From positions 32,560,950 through 32,624,949 of the forward strand of contig NC_035162.2 in the NCBI RefSeq assembly GCF_001659605.2: a stretch of DNA of 64,000 nt, in the 5' to 3' direction. This stretch comes from Manihot esculenta (Eukaryota; Streptophyta; Magnoliopsida; Malpighiales; Euphorbiaceae). Below the pieces are notes generated by a model. The model was not told the DNA's origin, searched no databases, and worked only from the letters and a program-made list of their open reading frames with translations. Positions 42,860-54,982 of the stretch are shown piece after piece. Both the position numbers and the translations under genes were made by a program. Within the stretch, counting starts at the first letter, position 1. Every line of letters begins with the position of its first letter.

Positions 42860-44155
42860 ATAAAATAGTATTTTGTTCCTTTTTGTATTTGTGTTATGCT
42901 TTTGCCTTTTTGTTTTCAATGCTTAACTGCGTGTCGAGCTTCAATGAATGAGATCTTACCTTTGTTTGTACTTGTACTTAGGCTATTCTTTGCCTCTATA
43001 TGTGTTGCTGATTTTATTGAACTTGTTTAATCCTTTTAGGACTTAATTCGCTTCCTTCATTCTAGCTTGCCAACTTCTTCTGACCTGGCTTTGCCCTAAA
43101 CATAGAAGTTTTAAGCTATATGTTTACTCAGCAAATTTCAAGGAGCTTGGCCGTATTGGACTGGTCAATCAAGCTGTCTTTTATTGGGCTTTCTTCTATC
43201 GAATTAACCCGAACTGGGGGTTTAGTGCTTTATTAGACTTCTGACTTGCGAGTTTTTCTTGTTCTTGAAGGCATCCTTGGTTTTTACCTCGTAGCTTTGT
43301 CAGTGTTACGAGCTCGGATGTGTACATAAATGTTTTAGTTTTAGGTACTTCATTATTTCTAAGTATAATCTTCTAACTACCTGACTGGGTTGGACCACGT
43401 GTCTCATTGCGATGGTGAGCTTGGACTTCTGGTGTCTTTTCTTCTTGGTTGATTTTTGTTAGTTTTTCAAGTGTTGGGCATGGATTTGAGCTGGGAGTTC
43501 GTCTTTTTTACTTTGTTTACTTTTTGTCTTTTTAATTTTGCTTGGGCCTTTTTGTGTATTTTGCGGTCGTGGGCCTCTTTTCGTAGTTGGCTTAATCTTA
43601 TCTCGTTTAGTTTGCGTGTTACAAGTCTGCTTTGATTTTGGGCCCGTTTATTTGTCAAGCTCGTGAGCTCGGATCCCAACGTTTGTCTTTTAGATGTCCT
43701 GTATTTGTTGAGCTCGGGTCCTAGCCTTTTTGTCTCTATGTTGAGCCATACTCAGGTTGCAATTTTATTTGCATATTCATGTTCTCGTCATGCCCTAGTT
43801 ACTTGGGGAAAAGACTTCATAGCCTTTATTTTGCTAGTTGGCCTTCTCTAACTCGGCTCTCCTTGCATTTGGTTCTCCCATGCTTAGTCTCGTACAACTC
43901 AGTTTGGGATTTATCCCTTTTAGGCCTGATTTATCCCCTCCCTGTTTTCTAGATTTTGTTTGAGATTCAGGCTCTTTGGCCCTACTGTCACTTCATCATC
44001 TCAGCCGGTTTTTTGGTTTCGGGGTCATTTTCTAAGTCCGGTCACCTACCTCTCTGAGGTCTTGTGTAAGATTTGGGCACTTTGGCCTTACTGTTGCTTC
44101 GTCATCTCAGCCGGTTTTATGGCGCCAGGGATATTTTCTGAGCCCGATCACCTAC
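42860..44155 (+). other. 3' flank of the PF04195-like gene, no gene seen
   Basis: T-rich, with several possible polyadenylation-like AATAAA relatives near 42855-42870. Two similar stretches near 43960-44050 and 44060-44150 ('GGCTCTTTGGCC' / 'GGCACTTTGGCC' and 'CATCTCAGCCGGTTTT' twice) show a short tandem duplication of about 110 bp. Short open frames have no recognisable product. Confidence 0.5.
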
Positions 44156-44183
44156 TGACAGAGCCAAATTTAGACCCATTTTC
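44156..44183 (+). mobile_element. 28-bp stub of an Athila-like LTR in plus orientation
   Basis: TGACAGAGCCAAATTTAGAC then CCATTTTC resembles the start of the H LTR (8259: TGATCAGTCCAAATTTAGAC). Its continuation is missing: C begins at 44184, and the DNA right of C belongs to a different, minus-oriented LTR. Confidence 0.6.
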
Positions 44184-44969
44184 TGTAATACCCGGCTAGA
44201 GTCTGGCGTCGGAATTCTACATTCTGGTGGAATTCAGGATGTCGGAAGTCTCTAGAAGGGTAAGAGTTATGTTTTTCTAAAATAATGTAGTATGTTTTCA
44301 TGTTTTTAAGCTTTTAAGCTAATGGGGACCTATGTTTTTGAGCGAAATGAGCCAAGGAAGAAAAGCTAGGTTCGGCCACCGAAGGTGAAAATTCGGCCGC
44401 CGAACATGCATGGCTTTTGGTTTCACGTTAGGCTGCCGAAGGTGGTATGGCCAGCCACCTATAAAAGGCCCTCAAGCGGTGGAAGGATAAGCATCCGCCT
44501 TTTCTTTCACTTTCCAGAGGTGAGACCAGCTCTTTCTTGGAGTTTCCTCATGTTTTCATCAAATCTTGCAAAGTTTTGATTGTTTTTCATGTTATTTTGA
44601 AGGTTTTGAGTTAAAAACCCAAGAGTTGAAGTTTGGAGAGGTTGAAGGAGAGTTGCTCCATATCTCCACGTTGGGATCGTTCATCTTCTTGTTTTCAAGA
44701 GGTAAGTGAAGATCCTGAGCTTCTATGGAAGTTTTATGGAGGTTTTGGGTAGAGTTGCATGAATAGGGTAAAAAGTGAGTTTTTGATGTTTTGTTGCTAA
44801 ACACATGTGTATGTTTGTTGTGTTATGTTTGAGTTGGGGTTTTAGGTAGTTTTTGACCCCTTTGAGCATATACTTGGGTGTATGCATGTTGAGGAATTTA
44901 GAGGTTTGCATTTGAGCAAGTTTGGTGTGTTTTGGTGGGAGGCAGAGCAAGCTTCTGCCTTGCTGATGA

Positions 44970-47124
44970 TGTAACAGCCCGGAAACCGAACTGCCACCGG
45001 CACTAGGATCCAGATCGACTTAAGGTCGCCGGGACCCGTAGTAAGCCTGCTATCCTGTCTGTATACCTGTGACATCCCATACATGATCATACATTTTCTG
45101 TAAAAACATAAAACTTTTCTTTCTTCCAAGGCTTAACCTGTGCATGCACTCTCTCTGTTCTCTACTAATCCCTACTAGAGCTCCTCATGGCTCTAGGCGG
45201 ATCAAACTCATAATGTTAAGCCTGGTTTTGCTCATAAACATACAACAATAAAGAAACATACATAAACTGATCATGTGAAAAGAACAAGGGATTACAACTC
45301 TTATAGTCAAGCACCATTCTATACACTATACATAAACCTTATCTCTTTACATTTACATGTCCACACTAGCTATTACAAGACTCTGTACTCTTCCTGTACC
45401 CTGCTGAGTTCTCTCTGATCTCTGAACCTGCACCACTGAAGTTAGGGGAGAGGGATGAGCTACGATAGCCCAGTGAGTAGAATAGGCAAATATAGGTGAT
45501 AAAACATGCTCTCATGGAATGCAACACAGAATCACATCACCTCGGCCGGACGGATCAAAACTCCCTCTATCTCATCTGGGGTACCTAAGTACCATGTGCC
45601 TGGTCCCCGTAGGGCTGTTCCAGGTCTTTATATATGTGCCTGGTCCCCGTAGGGCTGTTCCAGGTCTTTCCTCTGAGGGCTAATGAATCCTCACGAAGTC
45701 CGTGCCGTCTCACATAAGCAATGTACAAGGAGCAGTGCCAAGTACAAGGATAAATGCAATGCATCATCTTTGTGTACACTAATGCACTCACCCTAGAGCA
45801 TATTCATGATGCATGAAGCATGATAAAATATTCAGTTATCAGATTAAAACATTAAGTTAAGTTCCACTCACCTGGTTATCTCTGAACTGACTCTGCAGGT
45901 CTTGACACTGGACTCACTGCTGACCTCCCTGATTCCTCTGGTCCGTACCTACACAGGTGGACTCAAATGAGGGACTAAACTCACTCAAGAACATCTCTAC
46001 GAAACTCCCCAAAACCCCTCTAAACAATCCTTAAACCATCACATAAAACATGCAAAAGAAAGCTGGACAGGGCACTTTCGGCGGCAGGTTCGGCGGCCGA
46101 AACCCCACTCCAGAGACGAAACTCATGCATGTTCGGCGGCACCTTCGGCGGCCGAAGGTCTCGTCCAGAGACGAAACTCACACACTTTCGGCGGCCGAAC
46201 TCCCTCTTTCGGCGGCCGAAATCTCTTTCTAAACCGAAAGCCTAGCTTTCGGGGGCAACCTTTGGCAGCTGAACTGCCTCCACAAAGGGTTCGGCGGCCG
46301 AACCTTCCTTCGGCGGCCGAACCTGGTTTTGCCCGAAGGACAGAACCCTGCTCTGTTTCATGCAAACTTTGCCCAAAAACCTACCAACATGCATATCAAC
46401 TACTCCCAACTAGCATATACACATATATATGCACAAAGGGGTCTACAACTACCCTAAAACCCCAAACAAACATAGCACATAACACTTAAACATGCTGGAA
46501 CACCACAAATCACCAAAAACCTCACCTAAACCTAAACATGCAAACTACCCATACAAACGTCATAAAACCTGTCAAAATCATCAAAGAAGCTCAGGATCTT
46601 CACTTACCTCTTACACAACTTGAGGATGAAGGATCCTAACGTGGAGATATGAAGAAAAGCTCTTCCAAAGCTCCAAGCTTCAAAACTTGCTTCTTTTGCT
46701 CAAAACCTTCATAAGTCACCAAAACTCTTAAAACTCTTGAAAGATTTGATGAAAATCATGGAAAACATGAAAGTCAACGTAGGAGAGGCTGAAACTCACC
46801 TCTGGCTGCAAGTAGAGGAGAAATAACCTCCTTCCACCGACCCTTGGCCCTTTTATAGGTGGCTGGCCAGACCATCTTCGGCAGCCGAACGTGAAGCCGC
46901 AACCATGCAATGTTCGGCGGCCGAAAGTGACCTTCGGCGGCCGAACCTTTGCATTTCTCCCTTGTTGCTTTTCTTTCAAAACTCAAGTCTTTTAACCCTT
47001 CAAAACATGAAAACCAGTGAAAATACCTTAAAAAACATATGCATTACCCTTCTCGAGGGTTCCGACACCCGAGATTCCACCGGACTATAGGAATTCCGAT
47101 GCCGGACTCGAGCCGGGTATTACA
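44970..47124 (-). mobile_element. solo LTR S4 of the chromovirus family (2155 bp)
   Basis: Plus TGTAACAGCCCGG...GGTATTACA with perfect target duplication GATGA (44965-44969 and 47125-47129). TATA box on minus 46851-46857, minisatellite 45590-45670, palindrome clusters 46075-46325 and 46875-46950. Inserted in opposite orientation into another LTR of the same family, so the two can form a long imperfect inverted repeat. Confidence 0.94.
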
Positions 47125-47796
47125 GATGAACCCAGCTTCGGCAGCCGAAGGAAGGTTCGGCCGCCGAATGTGCTGAGGAGGTGGCTTCGGCTGCCCAAGC
47201 TTGCCCCCGAGCCTTTGGACTTTCGGCTCTGGAGGGGAGGTTCGGCCGCCGAAGGTGCCACTGAAGGTTAGAGACTTTCGTCTCTGGAGTGCCTTTCAGC
47301 CCCCGAAACTTGCCCCCAAAAGGGTTCGGCTGCCGAAAGTAGAGATTCGGCCGCCGAAGGTGCATGAGTTTCGGCTCTGGAGAAGACTTTCGGCCGCCGA
47401 ACCTACTGCCGAAAGTGCTCTGTCCAGCCTTCCTTTGCATGTGTTGTATGATTATTTTATGGTGTTTGACGGAGTTTCTTGGGGAGTTGTCTAGAGTTGT
47501 TTTTGAGCTAGTTTGGTCCATCATTGGAGTCAATCTGTGTAGGCACAGACCAGAGGAACCAAAGAGAGTAGCAGTGAGTACTGCTTCAGAGTTGGCAGAG
47601 TCAGTCCAGAGATAGCCAGAGGTGAGTGGAACTAAATTTAATACTCGTTTTCATTGAGACATTAACTGCTTTTAGCATATTTCATGCACCATGATTATGC
47701 AATAGGGTGATTACATTAGAATCCACAAAGATGTTGCATTGCATACTTATTTGTTGATGTGGGTGAATGCTGAATGATCCAATAGTTCCAGACAGG

Positions 47797-47985
47797 AAGT
47801 CCAGGTGCCCAGTCTACGCCCTGGCAGGTATAATAAAGTCCAGGTGCCCAGTCTACGCCCTGGCAGGTATAGTAAAGACCAGGTGCCTAGTCTACACCCT
47901 GGAAAATGGTAAGTACAGGTGTTATATACACGTATACATATGCAGTACAGGAAGACTAGGACCCCATTCTACGACCTGGCACGGA
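47797..47985. repeat. LTR minisatellite of C 5' LTR, four to five units
   Basis: Units AGTCCAGGTGCCCAGTCTAC and GCCCTGGCAGGTATA repeat, the last ones diverged (GACTAGGACCCCATTCTACG, ACCTGGCACGG). CCAGG/CCTGG ends are kept in most units. Confidence 0.8.
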
Positions 47986-48588
47986 ACAGATACTGGGACT
48001 ATGTGGTGACGGGTTTACCCTTGATGTGAATTGTCTGTGATATGATGCATTCCATCAGATCATGTTTGAATGACTTGTTTTATTGGTCTACTCACTGGGA
48101 TATAGAGCTCATCCCACTCCCTTAACTCCAGTTTTGCAGGATCAGTGTACAGGGGATGTCCAGCAGGGTACAGGAAGAAAACAGAGTTGTGTAAAAAGAG
48201 AGTGTGGACATGTAATAGTAAAGAGATGTACTAGTTGTTGTGCTTGACTTAGTTATTTTGTATTGTAAATCCTTTTGTAAACATGGTATGTTTTTATGTA
48301 TATGTCCAGTTGATGAGTATGGATAACCAGGTTTAACATATACTGTGTGGACTCAGCTAGAGCTTCGATGAGTGCTCTGGCAAGGAGGTTTGTGTACATA
48401 GTTAGTGCATGCACAGGTTGAGCCTTGGTTCAGAAGAGAGTTTTTTTTATTTTCACAGAAAATGTATGATCATGTATGGGATTTACAGGTACTCAGAGAG
48501 TATAGCAGGCTTGCTACGGGTTTCGGCGACCTTAAGTCGACCTGAATCCTAGTGCCGGTGGCGGTCCGATTGTCGAGTCGTTACAGAT

Positions 48589-48600
48589 TGGTATCAGAGC
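48589..48600 (+). promoter_or_regulatory. primer binding site of C
   Basis: TGGTATCAGAGC three bases after the LTR end. Confidence 0.92.
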
Positions 48601-48812
48601 CCAAGGTTCAAATGATTGGACCTATAGAGAGAGTGTCGGGCTCATAGAGGTTAGAGGTGGTCAAGCACAATAGGAAATCATGTCCACTAGGATAGGGTGT
48701 TGAGTCCTATCTGTTTGCTGATATGAAATGCCATGACTTATGCATGTGCAGTAGTGATATGTGATGCTTACTTGCTGATGTGCTATGTTATGTGTTGTTT
48801 TTCAGAGTTAAG

Positions 48813-50177
48813 ATGAGAGGAACTCGTCGATCTGCACGATTGGCTGGAGTCCCACCAGATAGTGAGAGAATAGATGCTCGTCCTCCTGCATTGCCAAGGG
48901 CAAGGTCTCAGCGATCTAGCAGGGAAGGGATGTCAATGGACCCTAGAAGGTCTTTGGACGAGAGTACAAGAGGAACAGCTAGAGGAGGGAGATCAGAGGA
49001 AATGAGGGAGGCTATGGAAGTTGATCAGTCAGTAGATGAAAGCATGGGTGTAGGCAGATCTGAAGAAGGTATGGGAGAGTCTCAGGGAGGCGCTCAGGCC
49101 TCAGGGTTTGGTTATCCAGCCTTTCCTCAGGACCCAGGGTATCCGATGGGAGGTATGTCGGAGTACTCTAGTTTTGTCCCATATCCTACTTACATGCCAT
49201 ATATGCCTTATCCTCATTATTACCCACCATATCCTATGTATCCACCCTCACCTATCCATCCAAGTGCAGCACACCCAAAGCCAAATGAACCAGTACCACC
49301 ACCACCTGAAACAGTAGCCCCTGTTGTTGAAGCACAACACCCTAGCTCATCTGGGGGAAGTAAGGTGAAAATGACAGAGTACTTGAAATTGGATGCTCCT
49401 AAATATAACATGGGAGATGATCCATTTGAATACCTCAGATCAGTTAGGATGATAACTAGTGAATTGGGAGCTGATCATAGTAGAGCCATTGAGATGGCGG
49501 GGTTCACACTGAAATGCAAGAAAGGCAGAGAATGGTTTAAAAATTAGGTGGAGCCCAAGATGGACAGTATGTCATGGGGAGAGTTCGCCAATGAGTTTGC
49601 AGGGTGGGCTTTTCCTGACAGTTCCAGAGAGATGAAAATAATAGAATTTGAACAGTTGTGACAGACGGACGAGATGAGTGTTGATGAATTTACAGATAAA
49701 TTCCTGGATTTGCTTCAGTACGTGGGTCAGGCCTATGATACTGATAAGAAGAAGGCAATGAGATATACTATGAGACTGCATCCCAGGTATTCTTCCTTGA
49801 TTCTTCCAGCAGAGAAGGAGAGTTTCCACTCTATAGTGGATGCCGCCAGGAAAATGGAGGCGAATGCTAATATTCAAAGTACTTTAAAACAGTCAAGGGC
49901 ACAGGCTTCAGGTTCTAAGGCCCCCAGTGCAGCAACTTCAGGTAGCAAAAGATGGGAAAAGGCAAAAGGAACAAAGAATAAGTTCTGGAGCAAAGTCAAG
50001 TCTTGTCTGGGAATAGGTAGTGCCTCAAGGTCTGGCGCAAGCAGTCCAGTATGTAGGAGATGTGGGAGACCACACAAGGGAGCTTGTCAGTTGGGATCTT
50101 CAGCCTGTTATAAATGTGGACAGGAAGGGCATTTTGCTCGGGAATGTCCTCAGGTGACCTTTGCACCATCCCAGTAG
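48813..50177 (+). pseudogene. gag of C, with two internal stops and one terminal stop
   Basis: The start MRGTRRSARLAGVPPDSER matches A and D. The capsid core is present (GFTLKCKKGREWFKN), then TAG at 49545-49547 (Tyr codon in A), TGA at 49659-49661 (Arg position), and TAG at 50175-50177 (Gln in A). The knuckles CRRCGRPHKGAC and CYKCGQEGHFAREC are intact. The frame is otherwise continuous, so damage is by point changes only. Confidence 0.9.
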
Positions 50178-52043
50178 ATGAGTTCAGGCAGTGTAGTACA
50201 GCCAGCAGCTCCAGCCGTACCTCAGAGTAGTGGCAGAGGTAGAGGGAGAGGGTCAGCCTCTACTTCAGCAGCAGGTTCCCGAGGTGGAAATCCGATAGCC
50301 CCAGCACGGATTTTCATTGTGACACAGGAGGAGGCTAACACGTCGAACACAGTGGTGTCAGGTAATCTCATCATAGGGTGTTCTGATGTGTATGCTTTGA
50401 TGGACCCCGGTGCTTCTGATTCCTTTGTTGCTTCGAGAGCCATAGAGAGGTTGGGTTTGATGATTTCTGAGTTAGAGTATCCTCTCTGGGTCAGTCGACC
50501 CAAATGCGACCCATCAGTGGCAGTGTCAGTCTGTCGTTTCAGTCCAGTGTTCATAGAGGGTAGATGCCCTCCAGCTGACCTTGTGGTTCTAGACTTGACA
50601 GATTTTAATGTCATTCTAGGGATGGATTGGCTATCTGCATATGGTGCGACCTTGGACTGTAGAGAGAAGGTAGTTAGTCTCAGAGACCAGGATGGGTCAA
50701 AGTGTGTCTTCAGAGGAGACAGGAAGGGTACACCCAGAGGTTTGATTTCAGCCCTTCAGGCTCGTCGTTTGCTTAGGAGGGGTTTTCAGGGGTTTTTAGC
50801 TCATGTGAGGGAGCTAGATAGTCAGGTTAGGGAACCAGCCGCAGAACCAGTAGTTCGAGAATTTCCAGATGTGTTTCCAGACGACTTACCAGGACTACCA
50901 CCTGATAGGGAGATAGAGTTTGAAATAGAATTGCTACCTGGTACCAGACCTATCTCTATTCCTCCCTACAGGATGGCACCAGCATAATTAAAAGAGTTGA
51001 AAGAACAGTTGCAGGACTTGGTAGATAAGGGTTTCATCCGCCCTAGTACCTCACCTTGGGTGCTCCAGTGCTTTTTGTCAGAAAGAAGGATGGATCCCTC
51101 AGACTTTGTATCGACTACAGACAGTTGAACAAGGTCACTACCAAGAATAGGTATCCTTTACCTAGGATTGATGATCTATTCGACCAGCTAGCTGGAGCAG
51201 GTTGTTTCTCTAAAATAGATCTGAGATCCGGGTATCATCAGTTAAGAGTCAGAGAGGCAGATGTGCCAAAGACAGCTTTCAGGACCAGATATGGGCATTA
51301 TGAATTCTTAGTGATGCCGTTCGGGTTGACGAACGCCCCTGCAGCATTCATGGATCTCATGAATAGAGTTTTCATTGAGTATCTGGATCACTTTGTCATT
51401 GTCTTTATTGATGATATCTTGGTGTACTCCAGAGATGCAGAGGAGCATGCCCAACACCTGAGGATAGTTCTGCAGACACTGAGAGAGCATGATTTATATG
51501 CCAAGTTCTCAAAGTGTGAGTTTTGGTTAAGGAGCATTTCCTTCTTGGGACATGTAGTATCAGCAGAAGGGATTGAGGTAGACCCCAGGAAGATAGAGGC
51601 TGTAGCTAACTGGCCCAGACCCACTACAGTGACTGAGATTAAAAGCTTTCTGGGACTGGCAGGTTACTACAGGAGGTTCGTTCAGGATTTCTCAAAGATA
51701 GCTGCTCCTATGACCAAATTGACTCAAAAGAACCAGAAGTTTGTCTTGTCGGACCTGTGTGAATGGAGCTTTGAGGAGCTCAATAGGAGATTGACAACAA
51801 CACTAGTGTTAGCTATGCCTGTCAGTAATGCGGATTTCACAGTGTTCTGTGATGCGTCTCGAGTGGGATTGGGTTGTGTTTTGATGCAGCAGGATAGGGT
51901 GATTGCTTATGCTTTGAGACAGTTGAAGAAGCACGAGTTGAATTACCCCACCCATGACCTAGAGATGGCAGCAGTTATCTTTGCACTCAAGATGTGGAGA
52001 CATTACCTCTACGGGGTTAAATGCGAGATCTTCACTGATCATA
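50178..52043 (+). pseudogene. protease plus first RT-RNase H copy of C
   Basis: Protease: MDPGASDSFVASRAI and NVILGMDWLSAYG. RT begins ([21 protein letters not shown]), meets a TAA at 50985-50987 (Glu in A) and a one-base deletion near 51056, then runs open from 51056: [55 protein letters not shown], RNase [14 protein letters not shown] and [11 protein letters not shown]. At 52043 it switches abruptly back to the start of RT, so RNase H is cut before the DALSRK block. Confidence 0.9.
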
Positions 52044-53205
52044 GATTTGCCAGGACTACCACCTGATAGGGAGATAGGGTTTGACATTGAATTATTGCCA
52101 GGTACCAGACTTATCTCTATTCCTCCCTATAGGATGGCGCCAGCAGAGTTAAAAGAATTGAAGGAGCAGTTGCAGGACTTGGTAGATAAGGGTTTCATCC
52201 GCCCTAGTACCTCACCTTGGGGTGCTCCAGTGCTTTTTGTCAAGAAGAAGGATGGATCCCTCAGACTTTGTATCGACTACAGACAGTTGAACAAGGTCAC
52301 TATCAAGAATAGGTATCCCTTACCTCGGATTGATGATCTATTTGACCAGCTAGCTGGAGCAGGTTGTTTCTCGAAAATAGATCTGAGATCCGGGTATCAT
52401 CAGTTGAGAGTCAGAGAGGCAGATGTGCCTAAGACAGCTTTCCGGACCAGATATGGGCATTATGAGTTCTTAGTGATGCCGTTCGGGTTGACTAACGCCC
52501 CTGCAGCATTTATGGATCTCATGAATAGAGTTTTCAGCGAGTATCTGGATCACTTTGTTATTGTTTTCATTGACGATATCTTAGTGTATTCCAGAAATGC
52601 AGAGGAGCATGCCCAGCATCTGAGAATAGTTCTGCAGACACTGAGAGAGCGTGGATTATATGCCAAGTTCTCAAAGTGTGAATTTTGGTTAAGGAGCATT
52701 TCCTTCTTGGGACATGTAGTATCAGCAGAAGGGATTGAGGTAGACCCCAAGAAGATAGAGGCTGTAACTAACTGGCCCAGACCCACTACAGTAACAGAGA
52801 TTAAAAGCTTTTTGGGACTGGCAGGTTATTACAGGAAGTTCGTTCAGGACTTCTCGAAAATAGCTGCTCCTATGACCAAATTGACTCAGAAGAACTAGAA
52901 GTTTGTCTGGTCAAACCAGTGTGAAGAGAGCTTTAAGAAGCTCAAGAGGAGATTGACCACAGCACCAGTGTTAGCTCTGCCTGTTAGTAATACAGATTTC
53001 ACAGTGTTCTGTGATGCGTCTCGAGTGGGATTGGGTTGTGTTTTGATGCAGAGAGACAGGGTGATTGCTTATGCTTCTAGACAGTTGAAGAAGCACGAGT
53101 TGAATTACCCCACCCATGACCTAGAGATGGCAGCAGTTATCTTTGCACTTAAGATGTGGCGGCATTACCTCTACGGGGTTAAATGCGAGATCTTCACCGA
53201 TCACA
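50883..53205 (+). repeat. direct tandem duplication of the RT-RNase H segment, about 1.16 kb per unit
   Basis: Unit 1 from 50883 (GACTTACCAGGACTACCACC) to 52043; unit 2 from 52044 (GATTTGCCAGGACTACCACC) to about 53205. Offset is 1161-1162 bases throughout. The copies differ by many scattered substitutions (for example at 51082/52243 and 51143/52305), and only unit 1 has the one-base deletion near 51056. Confidence 0.93.
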
Positions 53206-54908
53206 AGAGTTTACAATACATCTTAAGTCAAAGAGAGCTGAATTTGCGGCAAAGAAGATGGGTCGAATTGCTCAGTGATTATGATTGTAAAATCCAGTAT
53301 CATCCGGGTAAGGCAAATGTTGTCGCAGACGCCCTAAGCCGGAAGTCACTAGGCAGTTTATCCCATATAGCAGCAGAGCGGAGACCGGTTGTGATGGAGC
53401 TTTATAAGCTCTTTGACGAGGGATTACAGTTAGAGTTGTCTGGTACAGGTGCGTTGATAGCACAGATGAGAGTGACACCTGTGTTTCTAGAGCAGATAGC
53501 TCAGAGACAGCACGAGGACCCTGAATTGATGAAAATTGCCAGAACTGTTCAGTCAGGCAACAATGCAGAGTTTAGATTTGACAGCAAAGGGATCCTTCGC
53601 TATGGGAGTCGACTTTGTGTACCATATAGGGGCAGTGTGAAGGAAGACATTATGAGGGAAGCTCATAATGCGAGGTACAGTGTTCACCCAGGAGCCACCA
53701 AGATGTATCAGGATCTGAAAAGGGTCTATTGGTGGCCAGCCATGAAGAAAGAAGTGGCGCAATTCGTGACAGCCTGTGAGGTTTGTCAGAGGGTGAAATT
53801 AGAGCATCAGAAACCAGCCGGAATGCTTAACCCCTTACCGATTCCAGAGTGGAAATGGGAGAACATAGCCATGGATTTTGTAGTGGGTTTACCAGTAACG
53901 TCCAACAGGATAGACTCGATATGGGTGATTGTGGACAGACTCACGAAATCTGCTCATTTTCTTCCAGTACGGAGTAACTATTCTGTGGATAAGTTGGCAC
54001 AGGTCTATCTGGATGAGATAGTGAGATTACATGGAGTTCCAGTGTCTATAGTTTCAGACAGAGGACCACAATTTACCTCCCGCTTTTGGCGGAGTCTGCA
54101 AAGTGCAATGGGCACGAGATTGGATTTTAGTACTGCTTTCCACCCACAGACTGATGGACAGTCAGAAAGGACCATCCAGACCATAGAGGATATGCTTCGC
54201 CTATGTGTGTTAGACTTTGGCGGTTCTTGGAGGCAGCATCTACCTTTGGTGGAGTTTGCCTACAATAACAGTCATCATGCTAGCATTGGGATGGCTCCTT
54301 ATGAAGCTTTGTATGGGAGGAAGTGCAGATCCCCTGTTTGCTGGGAAGAGGTAGGAGAGAAGGCTCTTGCAGGGCCAGAGTTAGTAGACATTACTAGTAG
54401 AATGATGCCCATGATCAGAGAGAGAATCAGAACAGCTCAGAGTAGACAGAAAAGTTATGCAGACGTTCGCAGAAAGTAGTTAGAGTTTCAAGAAGGTAGT
54501 TGGGTATTGCTGAAAGTGTCTCCAATGAAAGGAGTGGTTCGTTTTGGGAAGAAAGGTAAATTGGCTCCACGGTACATTGGACCCTTTGAGGTGTTGCAGA
54601 GGATCGGAAATGTGTCGTATAAGCTGGATTTACCTGCTTCTATGGAGAGGATTCACCCAGTATTTCATGTTTCTATGCTACGACAGTTTGTGTCAGATCC
54701 GAATCAGGTTCTGAGTGAGCCTGAGGTGGAGATTCATACGGATCTCACCTATATAGAGCAGCCAGTGCGGATTCTGGACACGCAGATCAGACAGCTAAGG
54801 AACAAGGAGATTCCGATGGTGAAAGTTCTATGGAACCACCATAACCTAGAAGAGTGCACATGGGTGACGCGGGAGTCTATGCTCCAGCAGTATCCATATT
54901 TGTTTTGA
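52044..54908 (+). pseudogene. second RT-RNase H, integrase and chromodomain of C
   Basis: RT copy 2 is open to a TAG at 52896-52898 (Gln in A). Then RNase H ([39 protein letters not shown]), integrase ([61 protein letters not shown]), TAG at 54477-54479, then [13 protein letters not shown] and the chromodomain-like end ([19 protein letters not shown]) to 54908. Only two stops in about 950 codons. This half looks younger or better preserved than the gag half. Confidence 0.9.
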
Positions 54909-54970
54909 GGTTAGTTTCCTCCTTGTGTTTTGTTTATGGTTTTAGAAACATCCGAGGACGAATGTTCTTA

Positions 54971-54982
54971 AGGGGGGGAGAA
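54971..54982 (+). promoter_or_regulatory. polypurine tract of C
   Basis: AGGGGGGGAGAA directly before the 3' LTR, preceded by the family inverted repeat (ACATCCG / CGAATGT). Confidence 0.9.

Larger units (their letters stand above)
44184..48585 (+). mobile_element. 5' LTR of C (44184-44969 + 47130-48585), split by S4
   Basis: TGTAATACCCGGC...GTCGTTACA, about 2.24 kb without S4. TATA box 44460-44466, donor GTAAGT after CAAGAG at 44700, acceptor TGTAG at 47536-47540, donor CCAGAG|GTGAGT near 47620, acceptor TTTTGCAG near 48139. Palindromes at 44370-44450 and 47135-47410. Confidence 0.9.

Noticed and set aside
43467..43679. Lysine-rich minus-strand frame (70 codons)
   Set aside because: Reverse of a T-rich untranslated region; the composition alone explains the lysines and there is no family match.
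51981..52043. Start of a fused RNase H-RT protein reading through the C junction
   Set aside because: The frame before 52043 differs from the RNase H frame, so the apparent N-terminus ([12 protein letters not shown]) is out-of-frame text, not a designed fusion.
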